Of a stretch of 64,000 bases of DNA, positions 21,547 to 29,593 are shown piece by piece. Below the pieces are notes generated by a model. That model was not told where the DNA came from. It did no database searches and saw only the letters and a program-made list of their open reading frames with translations. A program made the translations under genes and the position numbers. Position 1 is the stretch's first letter, and every line of letters starts with the position of its first letter. Source of the DNA: Mycobacterium sp. IS-1590 (lineage in GTDB: Bacteria > Actinomycetota > Actinomycetes > Mycobacteriales > Mycobacteriaceae); assembly GCF_001500025.1 (NCBI RefSeq), contig NZ_LQIW01000012.1, positions 412,440 to 476,439 on the forward strand, written 5' to 3'.

Positions 21547-22977
21547 GTGGACGTCACCGTCGTCGGCAGCGGACCCAACGGTTTGGCGGCGGCCGTCATC
21601 TGCGCCAGGGCCGGGTTGTCGGTGCAGGTGCTCGAGGCGCAGCCGACCCTCGGAGGCGGTGCTCGCACCCTCGCCGACCCGGAGTTTCCCGGCGTTTCCC
21701 ACGACATCTGTTCGGCCGTTCACCCGCTCGCACTGGCATCGCCGTTCCTGGCCGAATTCGACCTGCCTGCCCGTGGCGTGAGCTTGCGGGTGCCCGAGGT
21801 CTCCTACGCCAACCCACTTCCCGGGGCGCCCGCAGCGATCGGCTACCACGACCTCGACCGGACGGTCGCGGAGCTCGAGCACGGGCACTCGTGGCGCCGG
21901 CTCTTCGGCCCCATGGTCGAACGCGACGGCGCCGTTCTCGACCTGCTGCTCGGTGACAAACGATCGGTGCCGAGCAACCCGGTCGCCGCCGTCCAGGTGG
22001 CGAGCAGGCTGCTCGAACAGGGCACACCCGCATGGAGTGCGCTCAAGGGCGCCGACGCCCGCGCATTGTTCAGCGGCGTTGCCGCACATGTGATCTCGCG
22101 GATGCCGTCGTTGGTGTCGGCGGGTGGGGGCCTGATGTTGGCCACGCTCGCGCACACCGTCGGCTGGCCCATCCCCGTCGGGGGAAGTCAGGCCATCGTC
22201 GATGCGCTCATCTCGGATCTCCGTGCTCACGGCGGCGCGATCACGGCGGGTCAGGAGGTCACCGAACCACCCGAGGGTGTCGCGCTTTACGACACCGCGC
22301 CCACCGCGCTGGCGCACATCTACGGGGACAAGCTGCCCCGCCGCTACGCAAGAGCGTTGCAACGCTATCGATTCGGCCCCGGCGTGGCCAAGGTCGACTT
22401 TGTGCTCTCCGAGGACGTCCCGTTCACCGACGAGCGCTTACGCCGGGCCCCCACGCTGCACATGGGCGGCACCCGCGAACAGATGGCCCACGCCGAACGC
22501 GAGATCGTCGCCGGGCGCCACCCCGAGTGGCCGATGGTGCTCGCCGCGCAGCCGCACCTGGAGGATCCGAGTCGCATCGACGCCGAAGGCCGTCGACCGT
22601 TGTGGACCTATGCGCACGTTCCGAACGGGTCGACCGTCGACCAGTCCGAGCGGGTCACCGACATCTTCGAGCGCTTCGCGCCCGGCTTCCGCGACACCGT
22701 GGTGGCCGTCCGATCCGTTCCCGCCGCGCGCCTGGCAGAACACAACGCCAACCTGGTCGGCGGCGACATCGGCGTCGGCGGTAACACCCTCATACATGCG
22801 CTGACGGGGCCGACTCCTCGACTCAATCCATGGACCACGCCCATCCCCGGGGCGTATCTGTGCTCGTCGGCCACTCCGCCCGGCGGCGGAGTGCACGGCA
22901 TGGCCGGTTACTTCGCCGCGCGCACGGTGTTGCGACGCGAATTCGGCATCAAGACGATGCCCGCGCTGTCTCCCTGA
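21547..22977 (+). CDS. phytoene-dehydrogenase-like FAD oxidoreductase
   Basis: A 476-residue FAD/NAD(P)-binding amine-oxidase-fold protein. Its N-terminus VDVTVVGSGPNGLAAAVICA is the dinucleotide-binding motif, followed by GGGARTLADPEFPG. The C-terminal GNTLIHALTGPTPRLNPW and the motif PPGGGVHGMAGY are typical of CrtI-related oxidoreductases. GTG 21547 has GGGAGAAG seven bases upstream; ATG 21505 is an alternative. Homologues (Rv2997) exist in mycobacteria that lack carotenoid genes, so a carotenoid role should not be assumed although it directly precedes crtE. Confidence 0.85.
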   Translation: MDVTVVGSGPNGLAAAVICARAGLSVQVLEAQPTLGGGARTLADPEFPGVSHDICSAVHPLALASPFLAEFDLPARGVSLRVPEVSYANPLPGAPAAIGYHDLDRTVAELEHGHSWRRLFGPMVERDGAVLDLLLGDKRSVPSNPVAAVQVASRLLEQGTPAWSALKGADARALFSGVAAHVISRMPSLVSAGGGLMLATLAHTVGWPIPVGGSQAIVDALISDLRAHGGAITAGQEVTEPPEGVALYDTAPTALAHIYGDKLPRRYARALQRYRFGPGVAKVDFVLSEDVPFTDERLRRAPTLHMGGTREQMAHAEREIVAGRHPEWPMVLAAQPHLEDPSRIDAEGRRPLWTYAHVPNGSTVDQSERVTDIFERFAPGFRDTVVAVRSVPAARLAEHNANLVGGDIGVGGNTLIHALTGPTPRLNPWTTPIPGAYLCSSATPPGGGVHGMAGYFAARTVLRREFGIKTMPALSP

Positions 22978-22994
22978 CAAAGACCCGATCCGAT

Positions 22995-23062
22995 CGATGC
23001 AAATTCGATGCATAGGTGCGCGCAGAAGGGGTACCCCGGTTGAGTTCGACCGATTCGGGTAC
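22995..23062 (+). promoter_or_regulatory. crtE control region: tandem 11-bp repeats and SigF-like motif
   Basis: Two adjacent 11-base direct repeats, CGATGCAAATT (22995-23005) and CGATGCATAGG (23006-23016). A third copy, CGATGCAAGTA, lies on the minus strand (23070-23060) and overlaps GGGTAC (23057-23062). GGTTG (23038-23042) sits 14 bases before GGGTAC, resembling the mycobacterial SigF consensus (GGTTT-N15-17-GGGTA) but slightly short. Same repeat as at idi and merR; proposed binding site of the MerR/B12 protein encoded at 31.5 kb. Confidence 0.6.
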
Positions 23063-23092
23063 TTGCATCGCATCGAGTGAAGGGGACGCTGC

Positions 23093-24232
23093 TTGCGCGG
23101 TATCAACGGAAACACGCAGACCCCGCTCCTGTCGGTGTCAGAGCTCTCCGCTCCGCCCAGAGGGCTGATGACCACGGCGTTTCCTCGTTGGCGCGACGCC
23201 ATACGCCATGAGGTGCTTCGGTCACTCAACGAATTCGTGGCAACGCGCTGCGCCGACGATCTCAAGTCCGCCGGCGTCGACATCGCCGCCGACGTCCTGC
23301 GGGATTTCGTCGACGGCGGCAAGTGCGTCCGCTCGACGTTCGCCTACCTGGGCTGGCTGTCCAACGCCGACGACGACCCCGGTGCGCTGCGAGCGGCGGC
23401 GAGCTTCGAATTACTTCACGCGTTCGCCCTGTTGCAGGACGACGTGATGGACGCCTCCGCGCTGCGGCGGGGACGACCCTCGGCTCACGTCAGATTCGCG
23501 CAATGGCACCGCGAACGGGCGATGTCGGGTTCACCGGAGCGTTTCGGCGAGGCCGCGGCCGTCCTTCTCGGTGATCTGTGCCTGGTGTGGGCTCAACAGA
23601 TGCTGCGGGAAAGCGGCGTCGACGAGGCTGCGCTGGGGCGCGGCTGGCAGAGATACGACGCGATGCGCACCGAACTCGCCGTCGGCCAGTTCGCCGACCT
23701 GGTCAACGATGCCGCCGAATTCCCGGAGTGGGAACGGGTTCTCGACGTATTGCGGCGCAAGTCTGGCAACTACACGGTGCGCAGACCGCTCGAGATCGGC
23801 GCCGACATGGCCGGATGTCCGCCCGGCGTGCTGATGCTGCTCGGCGAGTACGGCGAAGCGGTCGGCGAGGCGTTCCAACTGCGCGACGACGTCCTCGGCA
23901 TCTTCGGGTCGCCCGAGATCACCGGGAAGCCGGCGGGCAGCGACCTCTTCGAGCACAAGGCGACCAGCGTCGTGGTGGCCGCCTACCGCCTCGCCGACGC
24001 GCCCCGACGGCGCGACCTCACCCATCTGATGAGCGCCTCTGACCTGGACGACGAAGACATCCGCCGGTGGCGCGAGCTGATCGTCGCGACCGGCGCACTG
24101 GAGTGGGTGGAACAGCTGATCGATTCGCGCCTCACCCGCGCGCTCGAGCTGATCGACACCGGGCAGTTGGATCCGTTGATCCGCACCGCACTTGCCGACA
24201 TGGCCACCGCCTGCACCGAACGGGCCGCGTGA
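23093..24232 (+). CDS. crtE: geranylgeranyl diphosphate synthase, carotenoid type
   Basis: Condenses IPP with allylic diphosphates to give C20 GGPP, the carotenoid precursor. A trans-polyprenyl synthase of 379 residues: first Asp-rich motif DDVMD (116-120), second region FQLRDDVLG (261-269), and GGKCVRSTF before the first motif. TTG 23093 was chosen because AAGGGG lies seven bases upstream; ATG 23168 (354 residues) is a real alternative, since the first 25 residues are not conserved-looking. First gene of the crt operon; its stop overlaps the crtI start (TGATG). Confidence 0.93.
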   Translation: MRGINGNTQTPLLSVSELSAPPRGLMTTAFPRWRDAIRHEVLRSLNEFVATRCADDLKSAGVDIAADVLRDFVDGGKCVRSTFAYLGWLSNADDDPGALRAAASFELLHAFALLQDDVMDASALRRGRPSAHVRFAQWHRERAMSGSPERFGEAAAVLLGDLCLVWAQQMLRESGVDEAALGRGWQRYDAMRTELAVGQFADLVNDAAEFPEWERVLDVLRRKSGNYTVRRPLEIGADMAGCPPGVLMLLGEYGEAVGEAFQLRDDVLGIFGSPEITGKPAGSDLFEHKATSVVVAAYRLADAPRRRDLTHLMSASDLDDEDIRRWRELIVATGALEWVEQLIDSRLTRALELIDTGQLDPLIRTALADMATACTERAA

Positions 24233-25740
24233 TGCGCAGCGTCGCGGGACGCACCGACCACGTCGTCGTGGTCGGCGCGGGATTGTCCGGCTTGTCGGCG
24301 GCGCTACAACTCGCGGGACGGGGACGCACCGTGACGGTCCTCGAACGCGGACACCACCCGGGTGGACGCGTCGGCCGCGCCGACATCGACGGGTATCGCC
24401 TCGACACGGGGCCGACCGTGCTGACCATGCCCGACATCATCGACGACGCGTTCGCCGCCGTCGGCGAGACGGCCGCGGACCGACTGGACCTGATGAACGT
24501 CGATCCCGCGTACCGAGCGTCGTTCGCCGACGGCAGCTCACTTCACGTGCGCGCCGATGCCACCGCGATGGCAGCCGAGATCGAGGGCTTCGCCGGCCGC
24601 GGCCAGGCGGAGGGCTATCTGCGCCTTCGCGATTGGCTGACCAAGCTGTACCGCGTCGAGTTCGACGGGTTCATCGCCGCGAACTTCGACTCACCGTTGT
24701 CGCTGCTGACACCGCAGCTCGCCCGGCTGACCGCCATCGGCGGCTTCCGGCGGTGGGACCGCATGGTGCGCCGCTTCATCAGCGACGAACGGCTGCAGCG
24801 GGTGTTCACCTTCCAGGCTTTGTACGCGGGTGTGCCGCCACACCGGGCGCTGGCAGTGTACGCCGTGATCGCCTACATGGACACGATCTCCGGCGTGTAC
24901 TTCCCCCGCGGCGGCGTGCGGGCGTTGCCTGACGCGCTGGCCGCGGCCGCGACCGACGCCGGCGTCGAATTCCGTTACGGTGCACCGGTTTCGGCGTTGG
25001 AACGCATAGGCGACCGAGTGGTCGCGGTCCACACCGAGGGCGGCGACCGGATCACCGCCGACGCGGTGGTGCTGACCACCGAACTGCCCGACACCTACCG
25101 GTTGCTCGGTCGCACGCCGCGACGTGCGCTCCCGCTGCGGCCCGCCCCGTCGGCGGTGGTGGCCCACGTCGGCTGCCGCGCTGTGGGTCCGGACGTCGGA
25201 CACCACACCATCGTCTTCGGCGACCAGTGGGAGAGGACGTTCACCGACATCATCGATGACGGACGCGTCATGTCGGACCCGTCGCTGCTGGTGACCCGCC
25301 CCACCGCCGGCGACCCGTCTCTGGCGCCCGCGGGCCGGGATCTGCTGTACGTTCTCGCCCCCGCACCCAACCTCGCAGTGGGACACGTCGATTGGGCGTC
25401 GACCCGCGACGACTACGTGAGCCAGATGATGGACGTGGTGAGCTCACGGCTTCCGCAGGTGGGGGTGGACCCCGAGGTGCTGCACGTCGTGGATCCAGCG
25501 GACTGGGCGCGCCAGGGGATGGCCGCGGGAACCCCGTTCGCGTTGGCCCACACGTTCGGCCAGACCGGCCCGTTCCGTCCCGCCAACACCGTTCGCGGCG
25601 TCGCCAACGTGGTGTTGGCGGGGTCGTCGACCGTTCCGGGAGTCGGTGTGCCGACCGCGCTGCTGTCCGGGCGGCTGGCGGCCGACCGAATCACCGGCCT
25701 GCCAGTCCGGCGGGCCCGTAGCCAGGTGGTGCAAGCATGA
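24232..25740 (+). CDS. crtI: phytoene desaturase (lycopene-forming)
   Basis: FAD enzyme that introduces four double bonds into phytoene to give lycopene. The 502-residue protein has the N-terminal dinucleotide motif VVVVGAGLSGLSAALQL, GGRVGRADIDGYRLDTGP, and the C-terminal carotenoid-desaturase segment in which AGSSTVPGVGVPTALLSG binds FAD. It begins one base inside the crtE stop and ends in a four-base overlap with crtB, so all three are translationally coupled. Confidence 0.96.
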   Translation: MRSVAGRTDHVVVVGAGLSGLSAALQLAGRGRTVTVLERGHHPGGRVGRADIDGYRLDTGPTVLTMPDIIDDAFAAVGETAADRLDLMNVDPAYRASFADGSSLHVRADATAMAAEIEGFAGRGQAEGYLRLRDWLTKLYRVEFDGFIAANFDSPLSLLTPQLARLTAIGGFRRWDRMVRRFISDERLQRVFTFQALYAGVPPHRALAVYAVIAYMDTISGVYFPRGGVRALPDALAAAATDAGVEFRYGAPVSALERIGDRVVAVHTEGGDRITADAVVLTTELPDTYRLLGRTPRRALPLRPAPSAVVAHVGCRAVGPDVGHHTIVFGDQWERTFTDIIDDGRVMSDPSLLVTRPTAGDPSLAPAGRDLLYVLAPAPNLAVGHVDWASTRDDYVSQMMDVVSSRLPQVGVDPEVLHVVDPADWARQGMAAGTPFALAHTFGQTGPFRPANTVRGVANVVLAGSSTVPGVGVPTALLSGRLAADRITGLPVRRARSQVVQA

Positions 25741-26684
25741 TCGGTTCCGAACTCGACGCCGCGGGCGTACACGACCCGGCACTGCGCGAGGCCTATCGCC
25801 GTTGCCGCACGATCAACGCCGAACACGGCCGCACCTTCTTCCTGGCCACCCGCCTGCTCGCGCCCGAACAGCGCCCCGCCGTTCATGCGCTGTACGGCTT
25901 CGCACGCCGCGCCGACGACATCCTCGACGACTTCGATCCCGTCATTCCCATGAGCGAGCGCGCCGATCAGTTGCAGCGGCTGGCCACTCAGCTGTTCAAC
26001 CGGCTCGCGCAGGGCAGCTGCGATGACGGCGATCCGTCGCTCGCCGCCGTCGTGCACTGCGCCCGGCGGTACGGCATCCCGTGGGAACTGTTCGACGACT
26101 TCCTCGGCTCCATGCGCATGGACCTGAGCGTCACCGACTATCCCGACCGGGCCGCCCTCGATCGCTACATGTACGGCTCGGCGGAGGTCATCGGTTTACA
26201 GCTGCTGCCCGTACTGGGCACCGTCGGTCCGCGCGAGGAGGCCGCGCCGTACGCGGCCGCGCTCGGAAAAGCGTTCCAGCTGACGAACTTCCTGCGTGAC
26301 ATCGACGAGGATCTCGAACGCGGCCGGGTCTATCTGCCCGCCGACGAACTGGCCGCACACGGGGTCGACCGGGATGTGCTGACCTGGTGCCACGAGAACC
26401 GCCGCACCGACGCCAGGGTGCGCCGGGCACTGGTCGAACAACACGCCATCAATCGACGCGTGTACGACTTCGCGCGGCGCGGCATCGCTCATCTGAGCCC
26501 GCGGTCGCGCCCCTGCGTTTCGGTCGCCCTCACCCTTTACTCCGAAATCCTCGACCGTATCGAACAAATCGACTTCGCCGTATTCAGCCAGCGCGCCACC
26601 GTCGGCACGGGTCGCCGCATCCGCGTCGGGTGCGCCGGACTACTCAAGGCGTGGAGGGCACGGCGTCAGGAACCCAAGGCGTGA
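25737..26684 (+). CDS. crtB: phytoene synthase
   Basis: Head-to-head condensation of two GGPP to 15-cis-phytoene. The 315-residue protein has both Asp-rich motifs of squalene/phytoene synthases: DDILD near residue 61 and the late RDIDEDLERGRVYLP near 189, plus YGFARRADD. ATG 25737 overlaps the crtI stop (ATGA). It is followed by the split lycopene cyclase genes. Assignment over squalene synthase rests on these motifs and on the crt operon context. Confidence 0.96.
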   Translation: MIGSELDAAGVHDPALREAYRRCRTINAEHGRTFFLATRLLAPEQRPAVHALYGFARRADDILDDFDPVIPMSERADQLQRLATQLFNRLAQGSCDDGDPSLAAVVHCARRYGIPWELFDDFLGSMRMDLSVTDYPDRAALDRYMYGSAEVIGLQLLPVLGTVGPREEAAPYAAALGKAFQLTNFLRDIDEDLERGRVYLPADELAAHGVDRDVLTWCHENRRTDARVRRALVEQHAINRRVYDFARRGIAHLSPRSRPCVSVALTLYSEILDRIEQIDFAVFSQRATVGTGRRIRVGCAGLLKAWRARRQEPKA

Positions 26685-26686
26685 CG

Positions 26687-27031
26687 ATGGACAACTGGCA
26701 TTACCTGTTGGTTCTTGCCGCCTGCCTGGTGATCACGGCGCCGTTGGAGATCTTCGGCGACGGCGTGTACCGGCAGGCACGCCGAGCCGCCGCCGCGGTG
26801 CTGCCCGTGGCCGCGGTGTTCGTGGCCTGGGACGTGATCGCCATCTTCGCCGACGTGTGGACCTACAACCCGAAGTACGTCACCGGCATCGACATCCCCG
26901 GCATCATGCCGATCGAGGAACTCCTGTTCTTCATCGTGATCCCGCTGTGCGGCTTGTTGACCTACAACGCCGTCTCCACGATCCTGACGCGGCTACAACG
27001 GACGCGGGATCGTGCGGAGCAAGCCAAATGA
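26687..27031 (+). CDS. crtYc: lycopene beta-cyclase subunit CrtYc
   Basis: One half of the heterodimeric membrane lycopene cyclase found in actinobacteria; with CrtYd it closes beta-ionone rings on lycopene. The 114-residue protein has three predicted membrane segments and the family signature of the N-terminal cyclase half, ending PGIMPIEELLFFIVIP with the conserved Glu pair. ATG 26687 follows the crtB stop by two bases (GTG 26681 is an alternative). Its stop overlaps crtYd. Confidence 0.94.
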   Translation: MDNWHYLLVLAACLVITAPLEIFGDGVYRQARRAAAAVLPVAAVFVAWDVIAIFADVWTYNPKYVTGIDIPGIMPIEELLFFIVIPLCGLLTYNAVSTILTRLQRTRDRAEQAK

Positions 27032-27357
27032 GCGGTCTCGGATACACGGTGCCCGCCGTTCTCGGGGTGATTGCGGTGTGCGCCCTGGAATTGGGTGTAC
27101 TGCGCACCGGGTTGTTCCGCAAACCCGCGTACTGGATCTCGATGGCGATCGTGCTCGGCTTCCAGATTCCGGTCGATGGCTGGCTCACCAAGCTCAGCGC
27201 ACCCATCGTCATCTACGACGAACGGCACACCAGCGGCATCCGGTTCCCGTTCGACATACCGGTCGAGGATTTCCTTTTCGGTTGGGCGATGGTCACCGCG
27301 GTGCTACTGCTATGGGAACGGCAGCGGCTGCGCACACAGAGGAGGAACGCGTCGTGA
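27028..27357 (+). CDS. crtYd: lycopene beta-cyclase subunit CrtYd
   Basis: Second half of the split lycopene cyclase, 109 residues and three membrane segments. It repeats the pattern of CrtYc with FPFDIPVEDFLFGWAMV near the C-terminus (conserved PxEDFLF motif). It overlaps crtYc by four bases (ATGA), and its own stop overlaps the methyltransferase start (GTGA). An internal GGAGGA at 27341-27346 serves as the ribosome-binding site of the next gene. Confidence 0.94.
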   Translation: MSGLGYTVPAVLGVIAVCALELGVLRTGLFRKPAYWISMAIVLGFQIPVDGWLTKLSAPIVIYDERHTSGIRFPFDIPVEDFLFGWAMVTAVLLLWERQRLRTQRRNAS

Positions 27358-28085
27358 AAGTCAATGCGGGCCGTGACGGCCGTGACCCCGCGGATGTCCC
27401 CGCCGCCTTCGACGACGGGGCACCGGCCTATGACACGCTGGTCGATTCCAACCCCGGATACCATGAGCACCTGCGGATTTCGGCACAGCGGATGCGATTG
27501 CCCGACGATGGTCGCGGGCTGCGGCTGCTGGACGCCGGCTGCGGCACCGGCGCATCGACCGCGGCGCTGTTGTCGGTGGCGCCGCACGCGGAGATCGTGG
27601 GTGTCGACGGCTCGCGAGGCATGTTGACCGAGGCGCGAGCCAAACGGTGGCCCGGTTCGGTGCGGTTCGTCCACAGCCGGATCGAGGACCTCGCCGCAGC
27701 CGGTGTGACCGGGCCGTTCGACGGTATCTTCGCCGCGTACCTCATCCGCAACCTGCCCGACCCCGACGCCCAACTGCGTGAGTTCCGCGCGCTCCTGCGG
27801 CCGGGAGCGACGCTGGCGGTTCACGAGTACTCGGTGCGCGACTCGCGGCTCGCGACCGCGGTGTGGAACGCCGTGTGCGCCACCATCATCATCCCGAGCG
27901 GACGAATCCGCAGCGGTGACGCCTCGCTGTACCGGTACCTGCGGCGCAGCGTGAACCGCTTCGACGGTGCGGCCGACTTTCGTGATCGGCTGCGCCGCAA
28001 CGGCTTCACCGCCGTGCACAGCGAGACGATGCCGGGCTGGCAACGTAACATCGTGCACACCTTCCTCGCCAAGGCGCCGCGATGA
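27354..28085 (+). CDS. SAM-dependent methyltransferase in the crt operon (CrtT-like)
   Basis: A 243-residue class I methyltransferase: motif I LLDAGCGTGASTAAL near residue 57, the acidic loop VGVDGSRGMLTEA, and the post-motif region FDGIFAAYLIRNLPDPDAQL, reminiscent of UbiE/menaquinone-type enzymes. Streptomyces crt clusters contain a comparable gene (crtT) of unproven role. GTG 27354 overlaps the crtYd stop and has a strong GGAGGA. The substrate is unknown: a hydroxylated carotenoid made with the downstream Rieske enzyme is one possibility. No membrane segments are seen. Confidence 0.82.
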   Translation: MKVNAGRDGRDPADVPAAFDDGAPAYDTLVDSNPGYHEHLRISAQRMRLPDDGRGLRLLDAGCGTGASTAALLSVAPHAEIVGVDGSRGMLTEARAKRWPGSVRFVHSRIEDLAAAGVTGPFDGIFAAYLIRNLPDPDAQLREFRALLRPGATLAVHEYSVRDSRLATAVWNAVCATIIIPSGRIRSGDASLYRYLRRSVNRFDGAADFRDRLRRNGFTAVHSETMPGWQRNIVHTFLAKAPR

Positions 28086-29593
28086 CCGATCCGCACCGCA
28101 TCACGCACTCTGCACCGCCGCCCGACACGCGGGTGGCGCTCGACAAACCGCATGTGGTCGTCGTCGGCGGGGGTATCGCGGGCCTGGCCGCGGCCACCGG
28201 TCTGGCCGAACGCGGTGTGAGCGTCGATGTCCTCGAACGCCAGACGTACCTCGGTGGCCGCGTCGGAGGATGGGCCGATACGCTCGACGACGGCACCCCC
28301 GTCGCCATGAACCGGGGCTTCCACGCCTTCTTCCGGCAGTATTACAACTTGCGTAATCTGATGCGGCGCATCGATCCTGCGCTGGGGATGCTCACCGCGG
28401 TCTCCGACTACCCGCTGATCGACGCGCACGGTCGACGCGACACGTTCCGGGGTCTGCCGCAGACGCCACCCTGGAATGCGTTGGCCTTCGCGCTGCGCAG
28501 CCCCACATTCCGGTTCCGCGACCTGGTGCGGCTCAACGCCCGGGCCGCGGCCCCCCTTGCCGCGGTGTCGGTCCCCGAGATCTATGACCGTCTCGACCAT
28601 CTCGACGCCGATACCTTCCTGCGCGACATCAATTTTCCCGAGCCCGCTCGCCATCTGGCCTTCGAGGTCTTCTCGCGCAGCTTCTTCGCCGAGCCGACCA
28701 ACCTCTCGGCCGGCGAATTGGCGACGATGTTCCACATCTACTTCCTGGGCTCCAGCGAGGGCCTGGTATTCGACGTCGCCAACGCGAACTTCGACACGGC
28801 GCTGTGGGATCCGTTGCGCGCCTATCTGCAGTCGCTGGGAGTGGGTATCCACACCGGCGTTTCGGTCACCGAGATCCGCACCGGCGACCGCTTCGCAGTG
28901 CACTCCGACGGCGGCGACCCGTTACAGGCCGACGGCGTGGTGCTGGCCACCGATGTCCGCGGCCTGCAACAGATCGTCGGCAATTCGGCGTCACTCGGCG
29001 ATGACGAATGGCGGTCCCGGATAGCCGCGATGGGCACGGCCGCGCCCTTCATCGTGCAGCGGCTGTGGCTGGACCGGCCCGTCGCCCAAAACCGTGCGGC
29101 CTTTCTCGGGACGGGCGGCCGTCCGCCGCTGGACAATGTGAGCGTGCTCGACAGATACGAGCGGGAGGCGGCGGCGTGGTCGCGGCGAACCGGCGGCTCC
29201 GTGGTGGAGCTGCACTCGTATGCGGTGACCGACAGCACGGACGACGTGCTCGAGCGGCTGGGGCGGCGGATGGCCGAACTCTATCCCGAGACCGCCGACG
29301 CGAAGGTCGTCGGCGAACGGGTGCTGTGCCGTCAGGACTGCCCGCGCTTCGCCCCCGGCGACTTCGCGCGCCGCCCCACGGTCGCCACGCCGCACCCGGG
29401 CCTGGCGTTGGCCGGTGACGGTATCCGCATCGATCTGCCGGTCGCGCTGATGGAGCGCGCCGCCACCACCGGCTGGTCGGCGGCCAACCTGTTGCTGACG
29501 CGCTTCGGCCTCACCGGCCATGACCTCCACACGGTACCCACTCAGGGCCGTTTCGCCCCGTTGCGGCGGCTGGCCGAAAGGCAGTACGCATGA
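28082..29593 (+). CDS. crtU: carotenoid aromatic-ring synthase (beta-carotene to isorenieratene)
   Basis: FAD-dependent desaturase/methyl-shift enzyme that turns beta-ionone rings into aromatic phi-rings, giving isorenieratene (leprotene). The 503-residue protein has the FAD motif VVVVGGGIAGLAAATGLAER near residue 23, then NRGFHAFFRQYYNLRNLMR and LSAGELATMFHIYFLGSSEG, both hallmarks of CrtU. It is not a second CrtI, because those segments are absent from desaturases. Four-base overlaps link it to the methyltransferase and the Rieske gene. Confidence 0.93.
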   Translation: MTDPHRITHSAPPPDTRVALDKPHVVVVGGGIAGLAAATGLAERGVSVDVLERQTYLGGRVGGWADTLDDGTPVAMNRGFHAFFRQYYNLRNLMRRIDPALGMLTAVSDYPLIDAHGRRDTFRGLPQTPPWNALAFALRSPTFRFRDLVRLNARAAAPLAAVSVPEIYDRLDHLDADTFLRDINFPEPARHLAFEVFSRSFFAEPTNLSAGELATMFHIYFLGSSEGLVFDVANANFDTALWDPLRAYLQSLGVGIHTGVSVTEIRTGDRFAVHSDGGDPLQADGVVLATDVRGLQQIVGNSASLGDDEWRSRIAAMGTAAPFIVQRLWLDRPVAQNRAAFLGTGGRPPLDNVSVLDRYEREAAAWSRRTGGSVVELHSYAVTDSTDDVLERLGRRMAELYPETADAKVVGERVLCRQDCPRFAPGDFARRPTVATPHPGLALAGDGIRIDLPVALMERAATTGWSAANLLLTRFGLTGHDLHTVPTQGRFAPLRRLAERQYA

